Assembly (NCBI RefSeq): GCF_028737325.1
Contig: NZ_JAQZCH010000002.1
Span: 992,001-1,056,000, forward strand
DNA from: Microbacterium thalli
GTDB taxonomy: Bacteria; Actinomycetota; Actinomycetes; Actinomycetales; Microbacteriaceae
Direction of reading: 5' to 3'
DNA: 64,000 nucleotides
This document shows positions 25,430 through 34,970 of this stretch, one piece after another. A program made the translations under genes and the position numbers. The notes under the pieces were generated by a model, which was given only the letters and a program-made list of their open reading frames with translations, did not search any database and was not told where the DNA came from. Numbering within the stretch: the stretch's first letter is position 1; every line of letters begins with the position of its first letter.

Positions 25430-26787
25430 CGACGCTCACCCCCGTCGCGGCGGTCGGCCCCGGCCGCCGCACCCGCGTCCGCCGTAGCGGACTCGGGCAG
25501 GGGCGTGGGCTCGAAGCGGACGCGGTCGACACGGCGTCCGTCCATGCGCTGCACGGTCAACGTGCCGTCCTCGACCTCGACGGTGTCACCCACGACCGGG
25601 ATGCGTTCGAGGACGCTCATCATGAAACCTCCGACGGTGTCGTAGACGTCGCCCTCGGGAACCCGGATGCCGGTGCGGTCGCGCACCTCGTCGGGGCGCA
25701 GTTCTGCGGGGAAGACGATGCCGCCGGCCACGCGGAGGACGCCGGCGCGGCTGCGGTCGTGCTCGTCCAGCACCTCGCCGACGATCTCTTCGACGAGGTC
25801 CTCGAGCGTCACCACGCCGGCAGTGCCGCCGTACTCGTCGACGACGATGGCCATCTGGTAGCCGCGGGCGCGCAGCTCGGCGAGGACGGCATCGAGGTGC
25901 ACCGCCTCGGGCACGCGCAGCGGCTCTTCGGCGATGGCGGCGGCCGGCACGTCCAAGCGTCGCTCGCGCGGCACGCTCACGGCCTGCTTGACGTGCACGA
26001 TGCCGGTGATGTCGTCCATCGACTCGTCGTAGACGGGGAACCGGCTGTGGCCCGTGCGGCGGGCGAGCTGGACGACATCTTCGACGCTGTCTCCGGCCGC
26101 GACCGCATGCAGGCTGGGGCGCGGGGTCATCACGTCGGCGGTCGTGAGACGCGCGAAAGTGAGCGATCGGTCGAGCAGCGACGCGGTGTCCTTCTCGAGC
26201 ACGCCGGCGCTGGCCGAACGGCGCACGAGGCTCGACAGCTCCTCGGCCGAGCGAGCGCCCGAGAGCTCCTCCTTCGGCTCGACGCCCATCGCACGCAGCA
26301 CACCGTTCGCACTGCCGTTGAGCACCATGATCGCGGGACGGAACACCGTCGTGAACAGCGACTGGAACGGGATCACGAGCTTCGCGGTCTGACGCGGGAT
26401 CGCGAGCGCGAAGTTCTTGGGCACGAGCTCGCCCAGGATCATCGAGAACACCGTCGCCACCGAGACGCCGACGACGGCGGCGACGGGGCGAGACACCGTC
26501 TCGGGCCACCCCCACCCGTTGAAGACGGGCGCCAGCAGGTTCGAGATCGCCGGCTCCATCGTGTAACCGGTCAGCAGCGTCGTGAGCGTGATGCCCAGCT
26601 GCGCGCTCGAGAGATGGGTCGAGGTGATGCGCAGCGCGGCGATCGTCATCGACAGGCGCGACTCACCCGCGGCCTCACGCGCTTCGAGGTCGGCGCGGTC
26701 GAGGTTGACCAGCGCGAACTCGCTCGCAACGAACAGACCGGTGCCGACGGTCAGCAGGAGCCCCACGCCCAGCATGACGTAATCCAT
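25426..26787 (-). CDS. CNNM/CBS/CorC_HlyC-domain membrane protein (long form)
   Basis: 453-residue protein: CNNM/DUF21 membrane domain (~1-200, start [22 protein letters not shown]), a CBS pair (~215-345) with TPRPSLHAV and [21 protein letters not shown], and a CorC_HlyC domain (~355-435). It likely acts with the short form as a Mg2+-related transporter complex; tandem long/short pairs are common in Actinobacteria. A TAAGAT hexamer on the minus strand at 26863-26868 may be the promoter, leaving a ~69-nt leader. Confidence 0.9.
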   Translation of the reverse strand: MDYVMLGVGLLLTVGTGLFVASEFALVNLDRADLEAREAAGESRLSMTIAALRITSTHLSSAQLGITLTTLLTGYTMEPAISNLLAPVFNGWGWPETVSRPVAAVVGVSVATVFSMILGELVPKNFALAIPRQTAKLVIPFQSLFTTVFRPAIMVLNGSANGVLRAMGVEPKEELSGARSAEELSSLVRRSASAGVLEKDTASLLDRSLTFARLTTADVMTPRPSLHAVAAGDSVEDVVQLARRTGHSRFPVYDESMDDITGIVHVKQAVSVPRERRLDVPAAAIAEEPLRVPEAVHLDAVLAELRARGYQMAIVVDEYGGTAGVVTLEDLVEEIVGEVLDEHDRSRAGVLRVAGGIVFPAELRPDEVRDRTGIRVPEGDVYDTVGGFMMSVLERIPVVGDTVEVEDGTLTVQRMDGRRVDRVRFEPTPLPESATADAGAAAGADRRDGGERR

Positions 26788-26931
26788 CAGGCGTCACCCC
26801 CGTTTCCACGGGGTCGGCGGGGCGAGGGTCGGCAACTGGGAGGGTCGTCCATCGTGCGGTCGATCTTACGCCTGTCCGACGCTGGGCCGGGGGCCGGATG
26901 GCGCCGCTTCGCGCGCACTTCGGCGCACCGC

Positions 26932-26973
26932 GCGCAGTTCGAACCGCGCTGCACGCGGAGAACTGCGTCCGAC
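26932..26973 (+). repeat. REP-like hairpin, copy A
   Basis: GCGCAGTTCGAACCGCGC followed, after a 10-nt loop, by GAACTGCGTCCGAC. The two arms can pair (GCGCAGTTC with GAACTGCGT, one mismatch). Copy B is the same element in the same orientation. Confidence 0.65.
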
Positions 26974-27036
26974 GTGCACCGTCGACATCGAACGGGCAGG
27001 CCCCGTACGCACCGGCGGAGGTGTGGGCGGCGCTGA

Positions 27037-27135
27037 CTCACCCTGATCGACACTGACCTCGCCGACAGCGTCCGCGAGTCCGAGAGCCGTGTGCTCATCG
27101 ACCGGCTCGGCTTCCCCGCCCCCACGCTTCATTGA
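27037..27135 (+). pseudogene. Possible gene remnant (C-terminal-like fragment)
   Basis: A 32-codon open stretch directly before repeat copy B reads LTLIDTDLADSV, then RESESRVLIDRLGFPAPTLH and a stop. The ESESR...GFPAPTL pattern recalls the segment at the start of the nuclease-like domain of DUF559 proteins, which are common in this family of bacteria. There is no start codon or ribosome-binding site, and the frame is closed upstream. This is a weak inference from local composition and motif only. Confidence 0.25.
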
Positions 27136-27139
27136 TCCA

Positions 27140-27179
27140 GCGCAGTTCGAACCGCGCCATCGCCCGAACTGCGCCCGAC
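27140..27179 (+). repeat. REP-like hairpin, copy B
   Basis: GCGCAGTTCGAACCGCGC (identical 18 bp to copy A), an 8-nt loop, then GAACTGCGCCCGAC. GCGCAGTTC pairs perfectly with GAACTGCGC. Same orientation as copy A, 208 bp apart. Confidence 0.65.
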
Positions 27180-27211
27180 ACCACCCCGGGGACGGCCGGA
27201 TGACGCCGCTC

Positions 27212-28669
27212 CTACCAGCTGACGGGCAGAGCCTTGCCCTCTTCGTACCCGGCTGCGGACTGCAGACCCACGGTCGCACGGTCGTGGAACTCGGCGACGG
27301 TCGCGGCACCCGCGTAGGTGAACGACGACCGCACGCCCGAGGTGATCATGTCGAGCAGGTCCTCGACACCGGGACGCAGCGGGTCGAGGTAGATGCGCGA
27401 CGACGAGATCCCCTCGGCGAACAGCTCCTTGCGGGCCCGCTCGTAAGCGTCGAGCCGGCCGAACCGGCCGACGACCGCCTTCGTCGAGGCCATCCCCCAC
27501 GATTCCTTGAACACCCGGCCCTCGTCATCGACCTGCACCTCGCCGGGCGACTCGATCGTGCCGGCGAACCACGAGCCGATCATGACGGATGCCGCACCGG
27601 CGGCCAACGCCAGCGCGACGTCCCGCGGGTAGCGCACCCCGCCGTCGGCCCAGACGTGGGCTCCCCGCTCCGCGGCGGCCTGCGCGGTCTCGAGCACGGC
27701 GGAGAACTGCGGCCGCCCCACCGCGGTCATCATGCGGGTCGTGCACATCGCGCCCGGTCCCACGCCGACCTTGAGGATCGTGGCGCCCGCGTCGACGAGG
27801 TCCGCGACGCCGTCGGCGGTGACGATGTTGCCCGCGACGATCGGCAGTCCGAGGTCGAGCGCGGACACCTCGCGCAGGGCGCGCAGCATCCCCTCCTGGT
27901 GTCCGTGAGCGGTGTCGACGACGAGCACGTCGACACCGGCGGATGCCAGCGCTCGGGCCTTCGCCGCGACGTCGCCGTTGATGCCAACGGCCGCCGCGAC
28001 GATGAGGCGCCCGTCGGCATCGACCGCGGGCCGATAGATCGCGGTGCGCAGCGCGCTGCGTCGCGAGAGCGTGCCGACGAGGGCGCCCTGGTGCAGGACG
28101 GCCACCACGGGGACGCCCGCGGCGTCGATGAGGTCGAACGCGGCACGGGGGTCGGGCACGTCGTCGGCGTCGATCGCGGTGGCACGGCCCCGGACGAGAT
28201 CGCCGAGGCGGGCGTCGGGCAGCGCCGTCGCGAGACGTCCGGCCGGCACGATCCCGACGATGTCGTCGAAGCGCAGCGCGGCGCTGCTCGCGTCCGCGAC
28301 GACGATGCCGTGCCCGTCGAGCGCGGGGAGGATGCGCGATGCCTCGGCCGCGGTGGTGTCGGGCGAGAGGACGATCGGCGTGTCCCAGGCCACCGGCTGA
28401 TCCTTGACCCACCGGATCGCCGCATCGAGGTCCTGGAGCGGCATGTCCTGGGGCAGCACGCCCAGTCCGCCGCGGCGGGCGAGCGTCGCCGCCAGTCGCG
28501 GCCCCGTGACCGAGTTCATGTTCGCCGAGACGATCGGGATCGTCGCCGTGGTGCCGTCGCCGGGCGACAAGTCGACGTCGAGCCGGCTCGTGATCGCCGA
28601 CCGGCGGGGGACGAGGAAGACGTCGGAGTACGTCAGATCGACCGTGGGCTGGGCACCGGAGAAACGCAT
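27212..28669 (-). CDS. guaB1: GuaB1-family IMP dehydrogenase-related protein (probable GMP reductase)
   Basis: 485-residue IMPDH/GMPR-fold enzyme. The TIM barrel carries the catalytic loop GVGPGAMCTTRMM with the thioimidate Cys, and a CBS pair is inserted (~95-205). In mycobacteria GuaB1 proteins act as GMP reductases that recycle GMP to IMP under CBS-mediated nucleotide control; I infer the same here. The start at 28669 is the ATG placed 7 nt after TAGCGT. Upstream in-frame codons (to 28822) have no support and overlap the kgd promoter. Confidence 0.88.
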   Translation of the reverse strand: MRFSGAQPTVDLTYSDVFLVPRRSAITSRLDVDLSPGDGTTATIPIVSANMNSVTGPRLAATLARRGGLGVLPQDMPLQDLDAAIRWVKDQPVAWDTPIVLSPDTTAAEASRILPALDGHGIVVADASSAALRFDDIVGIVPAGRLATALPDARLGDLVRGRATAIDADDVPDPRAAFDLIDAAGVPVVAVLHQGALVGTLSRRSALRTAIYRPAVDADGRLIVAAAVGINGDVAAKARALASAGVDVLVVDTAHGHQEGMLRALREVSALDLGLPIVAGNIVTADGVADLVDAGATILKVGVGPGAMCTTRMMTAVGRPQFSAVLETAQAAAERGAHVWADGGVRYPRDVALALAAGAASVMIGSWFAGTIESPGEVQVDDEGRVFKESWGMASTKAVVGRFGRLDAYERARKELFAEGISSSRIYLDPLRPGVEDLLDMITSGVRSSFTYAGAATVAEFHDRATVGLQSAAGYEEGKALPVSW

Positions 28670-28676
28670 GACCCTC

Positions 28677-28682
28677 ACGCTA
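28677..28682 (-). promoter_or_regulatory. -10 element, leaderless guaB1
   Basis: TAGCGT on the minus strand, 7 nt before the ATG at 28669. Confidence 0.5.
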
Positions 28683-28789
28683 CGCCGCCCGCGTGCGCCC
28701 GGCTCCGAGCGCGCGCGGGGATCATCGCGGTGACACTGCACCCTCACGCGGGGGCCGCGCAAGGCGGCATCCGGTCCGGTGATCTGGGC

Positions 28790-28795
28790 TACCCT
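28790..28795 (+). promoter_or_regulatory. Candidate -10 of kgd
   Basis: TACCCT fits the TANNNT pattern and predicts a ~65-nt leader before the GTG at 28867. No clear -35. Confidence 0.4.
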
Positions 28796-28866
28796 AGGAG
28801 ACTGTGCACGGCGGCTGACCATCGCCGTGAGAACTGATCTTCACCGATGAAAGCAGGCGATCTGCC

Positions 28867-31800
28867 GTGTCCAGCCAGGCGACCGGAATCGGAACCTCGA
28901 ACGACGGAGAGTTCGGAGCGAACGAATGGCTCGTCGCGGAACTGTACGAACAGTTCCGCGAAGACCGGAACTCGGTGGACAAGGAGTGGTGGCCCACGCT
29001 CGAGGCCTACGCCACCCACATCGGCGGAAGCACGGATGCCGCTGCCGCGCAGCCGGCGCAGCCTGCTGCCGCACCCGCCGCTGACAAGCCCGCGCCGGCC
29101 TCTGCTCCGCAGCATCCCGTGACGGCCCCGATCCCCACGGTCGGCGCACAGCCGGTGGCTCGCACGACCGCGCGTCCCGCCGCCGCGCAGCCCGTCCCGG
29201 CTCAGGCCCCCACCGCCCCGTCGGCCGAGGTCGAGCAGCGCGAGGACGTCGTCACGCCGCTGCGCGGCATGCCGAAGACCCTCGCCGCGAACATGGACGA
29301 TTCGCTCACCGTGCCCACCGCGACGAGCGTGCGGACGATCCCGGCGAAGCTGATGATCGACAACCGCATCGTCATCAACAACCACATGTCGCGCACCCGC
29401 GGCGGCAAGATCAGCTTCACTCACCTCATCGGTTGGGCGCTCATCCAGGCGCTGAAGGCCTTCCCCAGTCAGAACGTCTCGTACGCCGAGGTCGACGGCA
29501 AGCCGTCGGTCATCGCGCATGCGCACGTGGGTCTCGGCATCGCCATCGACCTGCCCAAGCCCGACGGCACCCGCGCGCTCATGGTGCCGAGCATCAAGCG
29601 CGCCGAGTCACTGTCGTTCGGCGAGTACCTCGCCGCCTACGAAGACCTCGTGTCTCGGGCGCGGAAGAACAAGCTCACGGCCGCCGACTTCCAGGGCACC
29701 ACGATCTCGCTGACCAACCCCGGCGGCATCGGCACCGTGCACTCGGTCCCGCGCCTCATGAAGGGACAAGGGTCGATCATCGGCGCCGGCGCCCTCGACT
29801 ACCCGGCGGAGTTCCAGGGCTCGAGCGAGAAGACGCTCGTCAACCTCGGTATCGGCAAGACGATCACCCTGACGAGCACCTACGACCACCGCGTCATCCA
29901 GGGTGCCGGGTCGGGCGAGTTCCTCAAGACCGTCCACGAGCTGCTGATCGGCAAGAACGGCTTCTACGACGACATCTTCGCCGCGCTGCGCATCCCGTAC
30001 GCCCCGATTCAGTGGTCGACGGACATCAACGTCGACCTCGCGGAGCGCGTGGACAAGACCGCCCGCGTGCAGGAGCTCATCAACTCGTACCGCGTGCGCG
30101 GCCACCTCATGGCCGACATCGACCCGCTCGAGTACCGTCAGCGCACCCACCCCGACCTCGAGATCGAGCAGCACGGGCTGACCTTCTGGGACCTCGATCG
30201 CGAGTTCGTCACGGGCGGCTTCGGCAGCAAGCGCGTCATGAAGCTGCGCGAGATCCTGGGCGTTCTGCGCGACTCGTACTGCCGCACGATCGGCATCGAG
30301 TACATGCACATCCAGGACCCCGAGCAGCGCAAGTGGTTCCAGGACAACGTCGAGGTCAAGTACCAGAAGCCCGGGCACGACGAGCAGCTGCGCATCCTCG
30401 GCAAGCTCAACCAGGCCGAGGCCTTCGAGACGTTCCTCCAGACCAAGTACGTGGGCCAGAAGCGCTTCAGCCTCGAAGGCGGCGAGTCGCTCATCCCGCT
30501 GCTCGACGAGGTGCTGCAGGGCGCGGCGCGCACCGGGCTCGAGGGCGCCGCGATCGGCATGGCGCACCGCGGCCGCCTGAACGTGCTGACCAACATCGCC
30601 GGTAAGACCTACGGCCAGGTGTTCCGCGAGTTCGAGGGCTCCGTCGCGATCGGCTCGAAGAGCGGCTCGGGCGACGTGAAGTACCACCTCGGCACCGAGG
30701 GCACCTTCGTCGGCGACGAGGGCGACGAGCTTCCCGTCTACCTGGCGGCGAACCCGTCCCACCTCGAGACGGTCGACGGCGTGCTCGAGGGCATCGTGCG
30801 CGCCAAGCAGGACCGCGGCCCGATCGGGTCGTTCGCCTGGCTGCCGATCCTCGTCCACGGCGACGCCGCCTTCGCCGGCCAGGGCGTCGTCGTCGAGACG
30901 CTGCAGATGTCGCAGCTGCGCGGCTACCGCACCGGTGGCACCGTGCACGTCGTGGTCAACAACCAGGTCGGCTTCACGACGCTCCCGCTCGACGCGCGCT
31001 CCTCCGTCTACGCCACCGACGTGGCCAAGACGATCCAGGCGCCGATCTTCCACGTCAACGGCGATGACCCCGAGGCCGTCGTCCACGTCGCGCAGCTCGC
31101 GTTCCGCTACCGCCAGGAGTTCAAGCGCGACGTCGTCATCGACCTCGTCTGCTACCGCCGCCGCGGTCACAACGAGGGCGACGACCCGTCGATGACGCAG
31201 CCGCTCATGACCAACCTCATCGAGGCGAAGCGCTCCGTGCGCCGCCTGTACACCGAGTCGCTCGTCGGCCGCGGCGACATCACCGAGGAAGAGTACGAGC
31301 AGGCCAAGCGCGACTTCCAGGACCGCCTCGAGGTGGCGTTCGCCGAGACCCACGCCGCCGAGACCGGCGCGTCGGGCCCGGTCGGTCTCTCCGGCCCGAT
31401 CGATCAGGCCGTCGGCACACCCGAGACCACCGGTGTCGGCGAGGACGTCATCCACCAGATCGGTGACGCGTTCGTCAACGCTCCCGACCAGTTCACGGTG
31501 CACGGCAAGCTCAAGCAGCTGCTCGACAAGCGTCACGACATGAGCCGCAACGGCAACATCGACTGGGCCATGGGCGAGCTGTTCGCGTTCGGGTCGCTGC
31601 TGATGGAGGGCACCAACGTCCGCCTGGCCGGTCAGGATGCCCGACGCGGCACGTTCGTGCAGCGCCACTCCGTGCTGCACGATCGCGCGAACGGCCAGGA
31701 GTGGCTGCCGCTGGCGAACCTGTCGGAGAACCAGGGCCGCTTCTACGTCTACGACTCGCTGCTCAGCGAGTACGCGGCGATGGCGTTCGAGTACGGCTAC

Positions 31801-32580
31801 TCCGTCGAACGCGCCGACTCCCTCGTGCTGTGGGAGGCGCAGTTCGGCGACTTCGCCAACGGCGCCCAGTCCGTCATCGACGAGTTCATCTCGTCGGCCG
31901 AGCAGAAGTGGGCGCAGCAGTCGGGCGTCGTGCTCCTGCTCCCCCACGGCTACGAGGGCCAGGGCCCCGACCACTCGTCGGCTCGCATCGAGCGCTACCT
32001 GCAGATGTGCGCGCAGGACAACATGACCGTGGCGCGCCCGTCGACCCCGGCGTCGTACTTCCACCTGCTGCGTCGTCAGGCGTACGCGCGCCCGCGGCGC
32101 CCGCTCGTGGTGTTCACGCCGAAGGCGATGCTACGTCTGCGCGGGGCGACCAGCCCCGTGGCGGACTTCCAGACCGGTCGCTTCGAGCCCGTGCTCGACG
32201 ACCGCACGATCGCCGACAAGGCTGCCGTCAAGCGTGTGCTGCTGCACTCGGGCAAGGTCCACTGGGATCTCAAGGCCGAGCTCGACAAGAAGCCCAACCC
32301 CGCGATCGCCCTCGTGCGCCTCGAGCAGTTCTACCCGGCGCCGGTCGACGAGCTCAACCGCGTCATCGCGAGCTACCCGAACGCCGAGCTGGTCTGGGTG
32401 CAGGACGAGCCCGAGAACCAGGGCGCGTGGCCGTTCTTCGCGCTCGAGGTCGCCCCGCAGCTGCAGGGTCGCGGCGTGCGCACCGTCGCGCGGTCGGCGG
32501 CCGCGTCGACGGCCACCGGTTCGCCGAAGGTGCATGCTGCCGAGCAGGCCAAGCTCATGGAGCAGGCGCTGACGCTCTGA
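28867..32580 (+). CDS. kgd: Multifunctional 2-oxoglutarate dehydrogenase/decarboxylase (Kgd/OdhA)
   Basis: 1237-residue actinobacterial fusion enzyme for the TCA-cycle step from 2-oxoglutarate. Residues ~1-40 are the E1o N-terminal helix (NEWLVAELYEQF). An Ala/Pro-rich linker follows (~50-120). Then comes an E2 succinyltransferase domain (~130-380) whose motif is DHRVIQGAGSGEF instead of DHRxxDG. The E1 part covers ~400-1237, with TPP-binding elements such as GMAHRGRLN and GDDPEA. No lipoyl domain is present, so an external lipoylated E2 is needed, as in Corynebacterium OdhA. The start is a GTG with weak GCAGG upstream. Confidence 0.96.
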   Translation: MSSQATGIGTSNDGEFGANEWLVAELYEQFREDRNSVDKEWWPTLEAYATHIGGSTDAAAAQPAQPAAAPAADKPAPASAPQHPVTAPIPTVGAQPVARTTARPAAAQPVPAQAPTAPSAEVEQREDVVTPLRGMPKTLAANMDDSLTVPTATSVRTIPAKLMIDNRIVINNHMSRTRGGKISFTHLIGWALIQALKAFPSQNVSYAEVDGKPSVIAHAHVGLGIAIDLPKPDGTRALMVPSIKRAESLSFGEYLAAYEDLVSRARKNKLTAADFQGTTISLTNPGGIGTVHSVPRLMKGQGSIIGAGALDYPAEFQGSSEKTLVNLGIGKTITLTSTYDHRVIQGAGSGEFLKTVHELLIGKNGFYDDIFAALRIPYAPIQWSTDINVDLAERVDKTARVQELINSYRVRGHLMADIDPLEYRQRTHPDLEIEQHGLTFWDLDREFVTGGFGSKRVMKLREILGVLRDSYCRTIGIEYMHIQDPEQRKWFQDNVEVKYQKPGHDEQLRILGKLNQAEAFETFLQTKYVGQKRFSLEGGESLIPLLDEVLQGAARTGLEGAAIGMAHRGRLNVLTNIAGKTYGQVFREFEGSVAIGSKSGSGDVKYHLGTEGTFVGDEGDELPVYLAANPSHLETVDGVLEGIVRAKQDRGPIGSFAWLPILVHGDAAFAGQGVVVETLQMSQLRGYRTGGTVHVVVNNQVGFTTLPLDARSSVYATDVAKTIQAPIFHVNGDDPEAVVHVAQLAFRYRQEFKRDVVIDLVCYRRRGHNEGDDPSMTQPLMTNLIEAKRSVRRLYTESLVGRGDITEEEYEQAKRDFQDRLEVAFAETHAAETGASGPVGLSGPIDQAVGTPETTGVGEDVIHQIGDAFVNAPDQFTVHGKLKQLLDKRHDMSRNGNIDWAMGELFAFGSLLMEGTNVRLAGQDARRGTFVQRHSVLHDRANGQEWLPLANLSENQGRFYVYDSLLSEYAAMAFEYGYSVERADSLVLWEAQFGDFANGAQSVIDEFISSAEQKWAQQSGVVLLLPHGYEGQGPDHSSARIERYLQMCAQDNMTVARPSTPASYFHLLRRQAYARPRRPLVVFTPKAMLRLRGATSPVADFQTGRFEPVLDDRTIADKAAVKRVLLHSGKVHWDLKAELDKKPNPAIALVRLEQFYPAPVDELNRVIASYPNAELVWVQDEPENQGAWPFFALEVAPQLQGRGVRTVARSAAASTATGSPKVHAAEQAKLMEQALTL

Positions 32581-32591
32581 CGTCGCCGCGG

Positions 32592-32634
32592 AACGCGGAA
32601 GGGCCGGATGCCGTGCATCCGGCCCTTCCGCGTT
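32592..32634. terminator. Terminator after kgd
   Basis: A perfect ~19-bp stem (AACGCGGAAGGGCCGGATG... to its complement ending CGCGTT) with a tiny loop follows the kgd stop by 11 bp. Its stem includes GGATGCC and GCATCC. It can also serve the convergent rsrA transcript. Confidence 0.85.
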
Positions 32635-32678
32635 CTCCGCGTCGCCGGCGGCTCATCGAGCCGCGAGAGGAACGGGCG

Positions 32679-32927
32679 TCAGGCGTGCGCCGCGCTTTGC
32701 GCCGCACGCAGCCGTGCGAGGACCTGATCGCGCAGCTCCTCGGGCGCCGTCTCACGGCAAGCCCGGGCGACGACCTCGGTCAGCGTGCGCGACACGAGTG
32801 CCTCGTCACGGCAGGCCGGGCATGATTCGAGGTGTTCGCGGATCTCAGCGTGCTCGGTCTTGCAGACCTCGTCGCGCAGGTACTCCTCCAGGTCGCGTCG
32901 TGCTTTGTCGCAGCCGCAGTCGCTCAT
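32679..32927 (-). CDS. rsrA: Anti-sigma factor RsrA (zinc-binding, redox-sensing)
   Basis: 82-residue ZAS-type anti-sigma factor of the mycothiol system. The zinc motif H-x3-C-x2-C is His32, Cys36 and Cys39 (HLESCPAC), with additional cysteines at 4, 6 and 22. In Streptomyces RsrA, disulfide stress oxidises such cysteines, expels zinc and frees SigR. The ATG at 32927 overlaps the sigR stop (ATGA), the standard sigR-rsrA arrangement, so the pair is made together from the SigR promoter. Confidence 0.94.
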   Translation of the reverse strand: MSDCGCDKARRDLEEYLRDEVCKTEHAEIREHLESCPACRDEALVSRTLTEVVARACRETAPEELRDQVLARLRAAQSAAHA

Positions 32928-33577
32928 TTCTTGCTCCTCGTGGCGGGCATCGCGATGCCGCGCTCTTTCGCATAGTCGGCCAGCAGGTCACGCAGCAGCC
33001 GCCTGCCACGGTGCAGACGGCTCATGACCGTGCCGATCGGGGTCTTCATGATGTCGGCGATCTCCTGGTAGGCGAAGCCCTCGACGTCGGCGAGGTACAC
33101 CGCCAGCCGGAAATCCTCGGGAATCGACTGCAGCGCGTCCTTGACGGCGGATGCCGGCATGTGGTCGATCGCTTCGGCTTCGGCCGACCGGCTGCTCGAC
33201 GCGGTGGTGGACTCCGCACCGCCCAGCTGCCAGTCTTCGAGGTCGTCGATCGTGCCCTGATAGGGCTCGCGCTGCTTCTTCCGATAGGTGTTGATGTACG
33301 TGTTCGTGAGAATCCGGTACAGCCACGCCTTGAGGTTGGTGCCCTGGGTGAAGGACGACCACGAGGCGAACGCCTTGACGAAGGTCTCTTGGACCAGGTC
33401 GGCGGCGTCGGCCGGATTGCGCGTCATGCGCATGGCAGCCGCGTACAGCTGGTCCATGAACGGGAGCGCTTGCTCCTCGAACTGGACACTCGGATCCGTG
33501 ACCGCTTGCTCTTCCATCAGCGGCCAGTCTACGTCGGCGTCCCAGGGGGCTATCACGGGCTCGATCGTGGCGATCAT
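32924..33577 (-). CDS. sigR: RNA polymerase ECF sigma factor SigR/SigH (thiol-oxidative stress)
   Basis: 217-residue group-IV sigma factor. Region 2 ([30 protein letters not shown], ~37-70) and region 4 ([42 protein letters not shown], ~150-195) are intact. It should direct thioredoxin, mycothiol and protease genes. An excellent ribosome-binding site AGGAAAGGAG precedes the ATG. Upstream lies a perfect SigR-type promoter, so the gene autoactivates. RsrA follows, overlapping by 4 bp. Confidence 0.95.
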   Translation of the reverse strand: MIATIEPVIAPWDADVDWPLMEEQAVTDPSVQFEEQALPFMDQLYAAAMRMTRNPADAADLVQETFVKAFASWSSFTQGTNLKAWLYRILTNTYINTYRKKQREPYQGTIDDLEDWQLGGAESTTASSSRSAEAEAIDHMPASAVKDALQSIPEDFRLAVYLADVEGFAYQEIADIMKTPIGTVMSRLHRGRRLLRDLLADYAKERGIAMPATRSKK

Positions 33578-33621
33578 GGGCTCCTTTCCTCACAGACGGC
33601 GAACGCGTTCGATACTGTGGG

Positions 33622-33647
33622 AACCGATGAGCCCCGCCGCGTATTCC
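33622..33647 (-). promoter_or_regulatory. SigR-dependent promoter GGAAT-N18-GTT
   Basis: On the minus strand GGAAT (33643-33647) and GTT (33622-33624) are spaced by exactly 18 bp, the SigR/SigH consensus. It predicts a transcription start near 33615, 38 nt before sigR. Its -35 half lies inside the aroA coding sequence. Confidence 0.85.
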
Positions 33648-34970
33648 CCTGGTTCCGTCGCCGACGGCGAAACGTGGCGCGCGCCGGTGGCCGACGGTCC
33701 GGTTCGCGCCGAGGTCTCGGTGCCCGGATCGAAGTCCCTGACGAACCGCGAGCTCGTGCTGTCCGCCCTCGCCGAGTCGCCGTCGCGGCTCGTCGGGCCC
33801 CTGCACTCCGACGACTCCGCACGCATGATCGACGCGCTGCGCGCCCTGGGAGCGCAGATTGAGGCGGTGCCCGGCGACGGCCCATTCGGTCCCGACCTGG
33901 TGGTCACCCCGCTCTCCGGTGACGCCGCCGACGCGGTCGTCGACTGCGGCCAGGCCGGCACGGTCATGCGCTTCGTCACCCCGCTGGCGGGTCTGGCCCG
34001 CGGCGAGGTCACCGTCACGGCGCACGAGAGCGCCCTGCACCGCCCGATGGGCGAGATGATCCGCAGCCTGCGCGAGCTCGGCGTCGACATCGACGACGGC
34101 GGACGATGGATGCTGCCCTTCCTCGTGCACGGCCACGGCCATGTGCGCGGTGGCGAGGTCACGATCGACGCCAGCGCGTCGAGCCAGTTCGTCTCGGGCC
34201 TGCTCCTCGCGGCACCGCGGTTCGACGTCGGCCTGCGACTCGTGCACGAGGGACGGCGTCTGCCGAGCCTGCCGCACATCGACATGACGGTCGAAGCCCT
34301 CGCGCACCGCGGCGTGCACGTCGAGCGTCCGAGCGAGCGGGAGTGGCTCGTGCCGGCCGGTCCGCTGCGCGGCAAGGAGCTGACGATCGAGCCCGATCTG
34401 TCCAATGCCGCCCCCTTCCTCGCCGCCGCGGTGCTCACCGGCGGGCGCGTGTCGATCCCGCACTGGCCCGTCCACTCGACGCAGCCCGGAGCCCTGCTGG
34501 CCGACATCCTCACCGAGATCGGCGCCCGCGTGACGCGTCGCAGCGGCGTCTTGTCGGTCACCGGCACCGGTGAGATCCGAGGCGTCGACCTCGATCTGAC
34601 AGCCGCGAGCGAGCTCACCCCGTCGCTGTTCGCCCTGGCGGCCTTCGCCGACGCTCCGAGCACGCTGCACGGCATCGGACACATCCGCGGCCACGAGACC
34701 GACCGCATCGCGGCGCTCGTCGGCAACCTCCGCGCACTCGGCGGCGAGGCCGAAGAGCTCGAGGACGGCATCCGCATCACCCCGGTGCCCCTGCGCGGCG
34801 GCCTCTGGCGCGCCCACCACGACCACCGGATGGCCACTGCCGGTGCGATCATCGGTCTGCGCGTCCCGGGCGTCGAGGTCGACGACATCGGCACGACGGC
34901 GAAGACGATGCCCGAGTTCCCCCGCCTCTGGGACGAAATGCTCGGCGCCGACGTCCGGGATGCCGGGTGA
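33627..34970 (+). CDS. aroA: 3-phosphoshikimate 1-carboxyvinyltransferase (EPSP synthase)
   Basis: 447-residue EPSP synthase of the shikimate pathway. The phosphate/shikimate-binding SVPGSKSLTNRELVLSAL (~30-47), CGQAGTVMRF (the NAGT-like motif), and the C-terminal HDHRMATAGA region are intact. A near -10 TACTGT (33613-33618) ends 8 nt before the ATG, so the mRNA has little or no leader. This promoter overlaps the divergent sigR start region. The stop overlaps the rsgA start (GTGA). Confidence 0.95.
   Translation: MSPAAYSPGSVADGETWRAPVADGPVRAEVSVPGSKSLTNRELVLSALAESPSRLVGPLHSDDSARMIDALRALGAQIEAVPGDGPFGPDLVVTPLSGDAADAVVDCGQAGTVMRFVTPLAGLARGEVTVTAHESALHRPMGEMIRSLRELGVDIDDGGRWMLPFLVHGHGHVRGGEVTIDASASSQFVSGLLLAAPRFDVGLRLVHEGRRLPSLPHIDMTVEALAHRGVHVERPSEREWLVPAGPLRGKELTIEPDLSNAAPFLAAAVLTGGRVSIPHWPVHSTQPGALLADILTEIGARVTRRSGVLSVTGTGEIRGVDLDLTAASELTPSLFALAAFADAPSTLHGIGHIRGHETDRIAALVGNLRALGGEAEELEDGIRITPVPLRGGLWRAHHDHRMATAGAIIGLRVPGVEVDDIGTTAKTMPEFPRLWDEMLGADVRDAG

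Larger units (their letters stand above)
26788..27211. other. 424-bp gene-free stretch with REP-like hairpins
   Basis: No supported complete gene lies here. The part near 26788-26870 is the leader and promoter region of the CNNM operon. The rest holds two copies of a hairpin-forming repeat about 210 bp apart, and between them a short, open, gene-like fragment. Predicted ORFs that cross the region do so without codon-position pattern or start signals. Confidence 0.6.

Noticed and set aside
26932-27179. Reading the TTCGA within the hairpin repeats as a tRNA T-loop
   Set aside because: The flanking sequence does not form acceptor or anticodon stems; the two copies pair as simple hairpins.
27089-28837. 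582-codon plus-strand frame opposite guaB1
   Set aside because: Antisense to guaB1 and without a start signal.
29608-32064. 818-codon open frame opposite kgd
   Set aside because: Antisense shadow; the plus-strand kgd is unmistakable.
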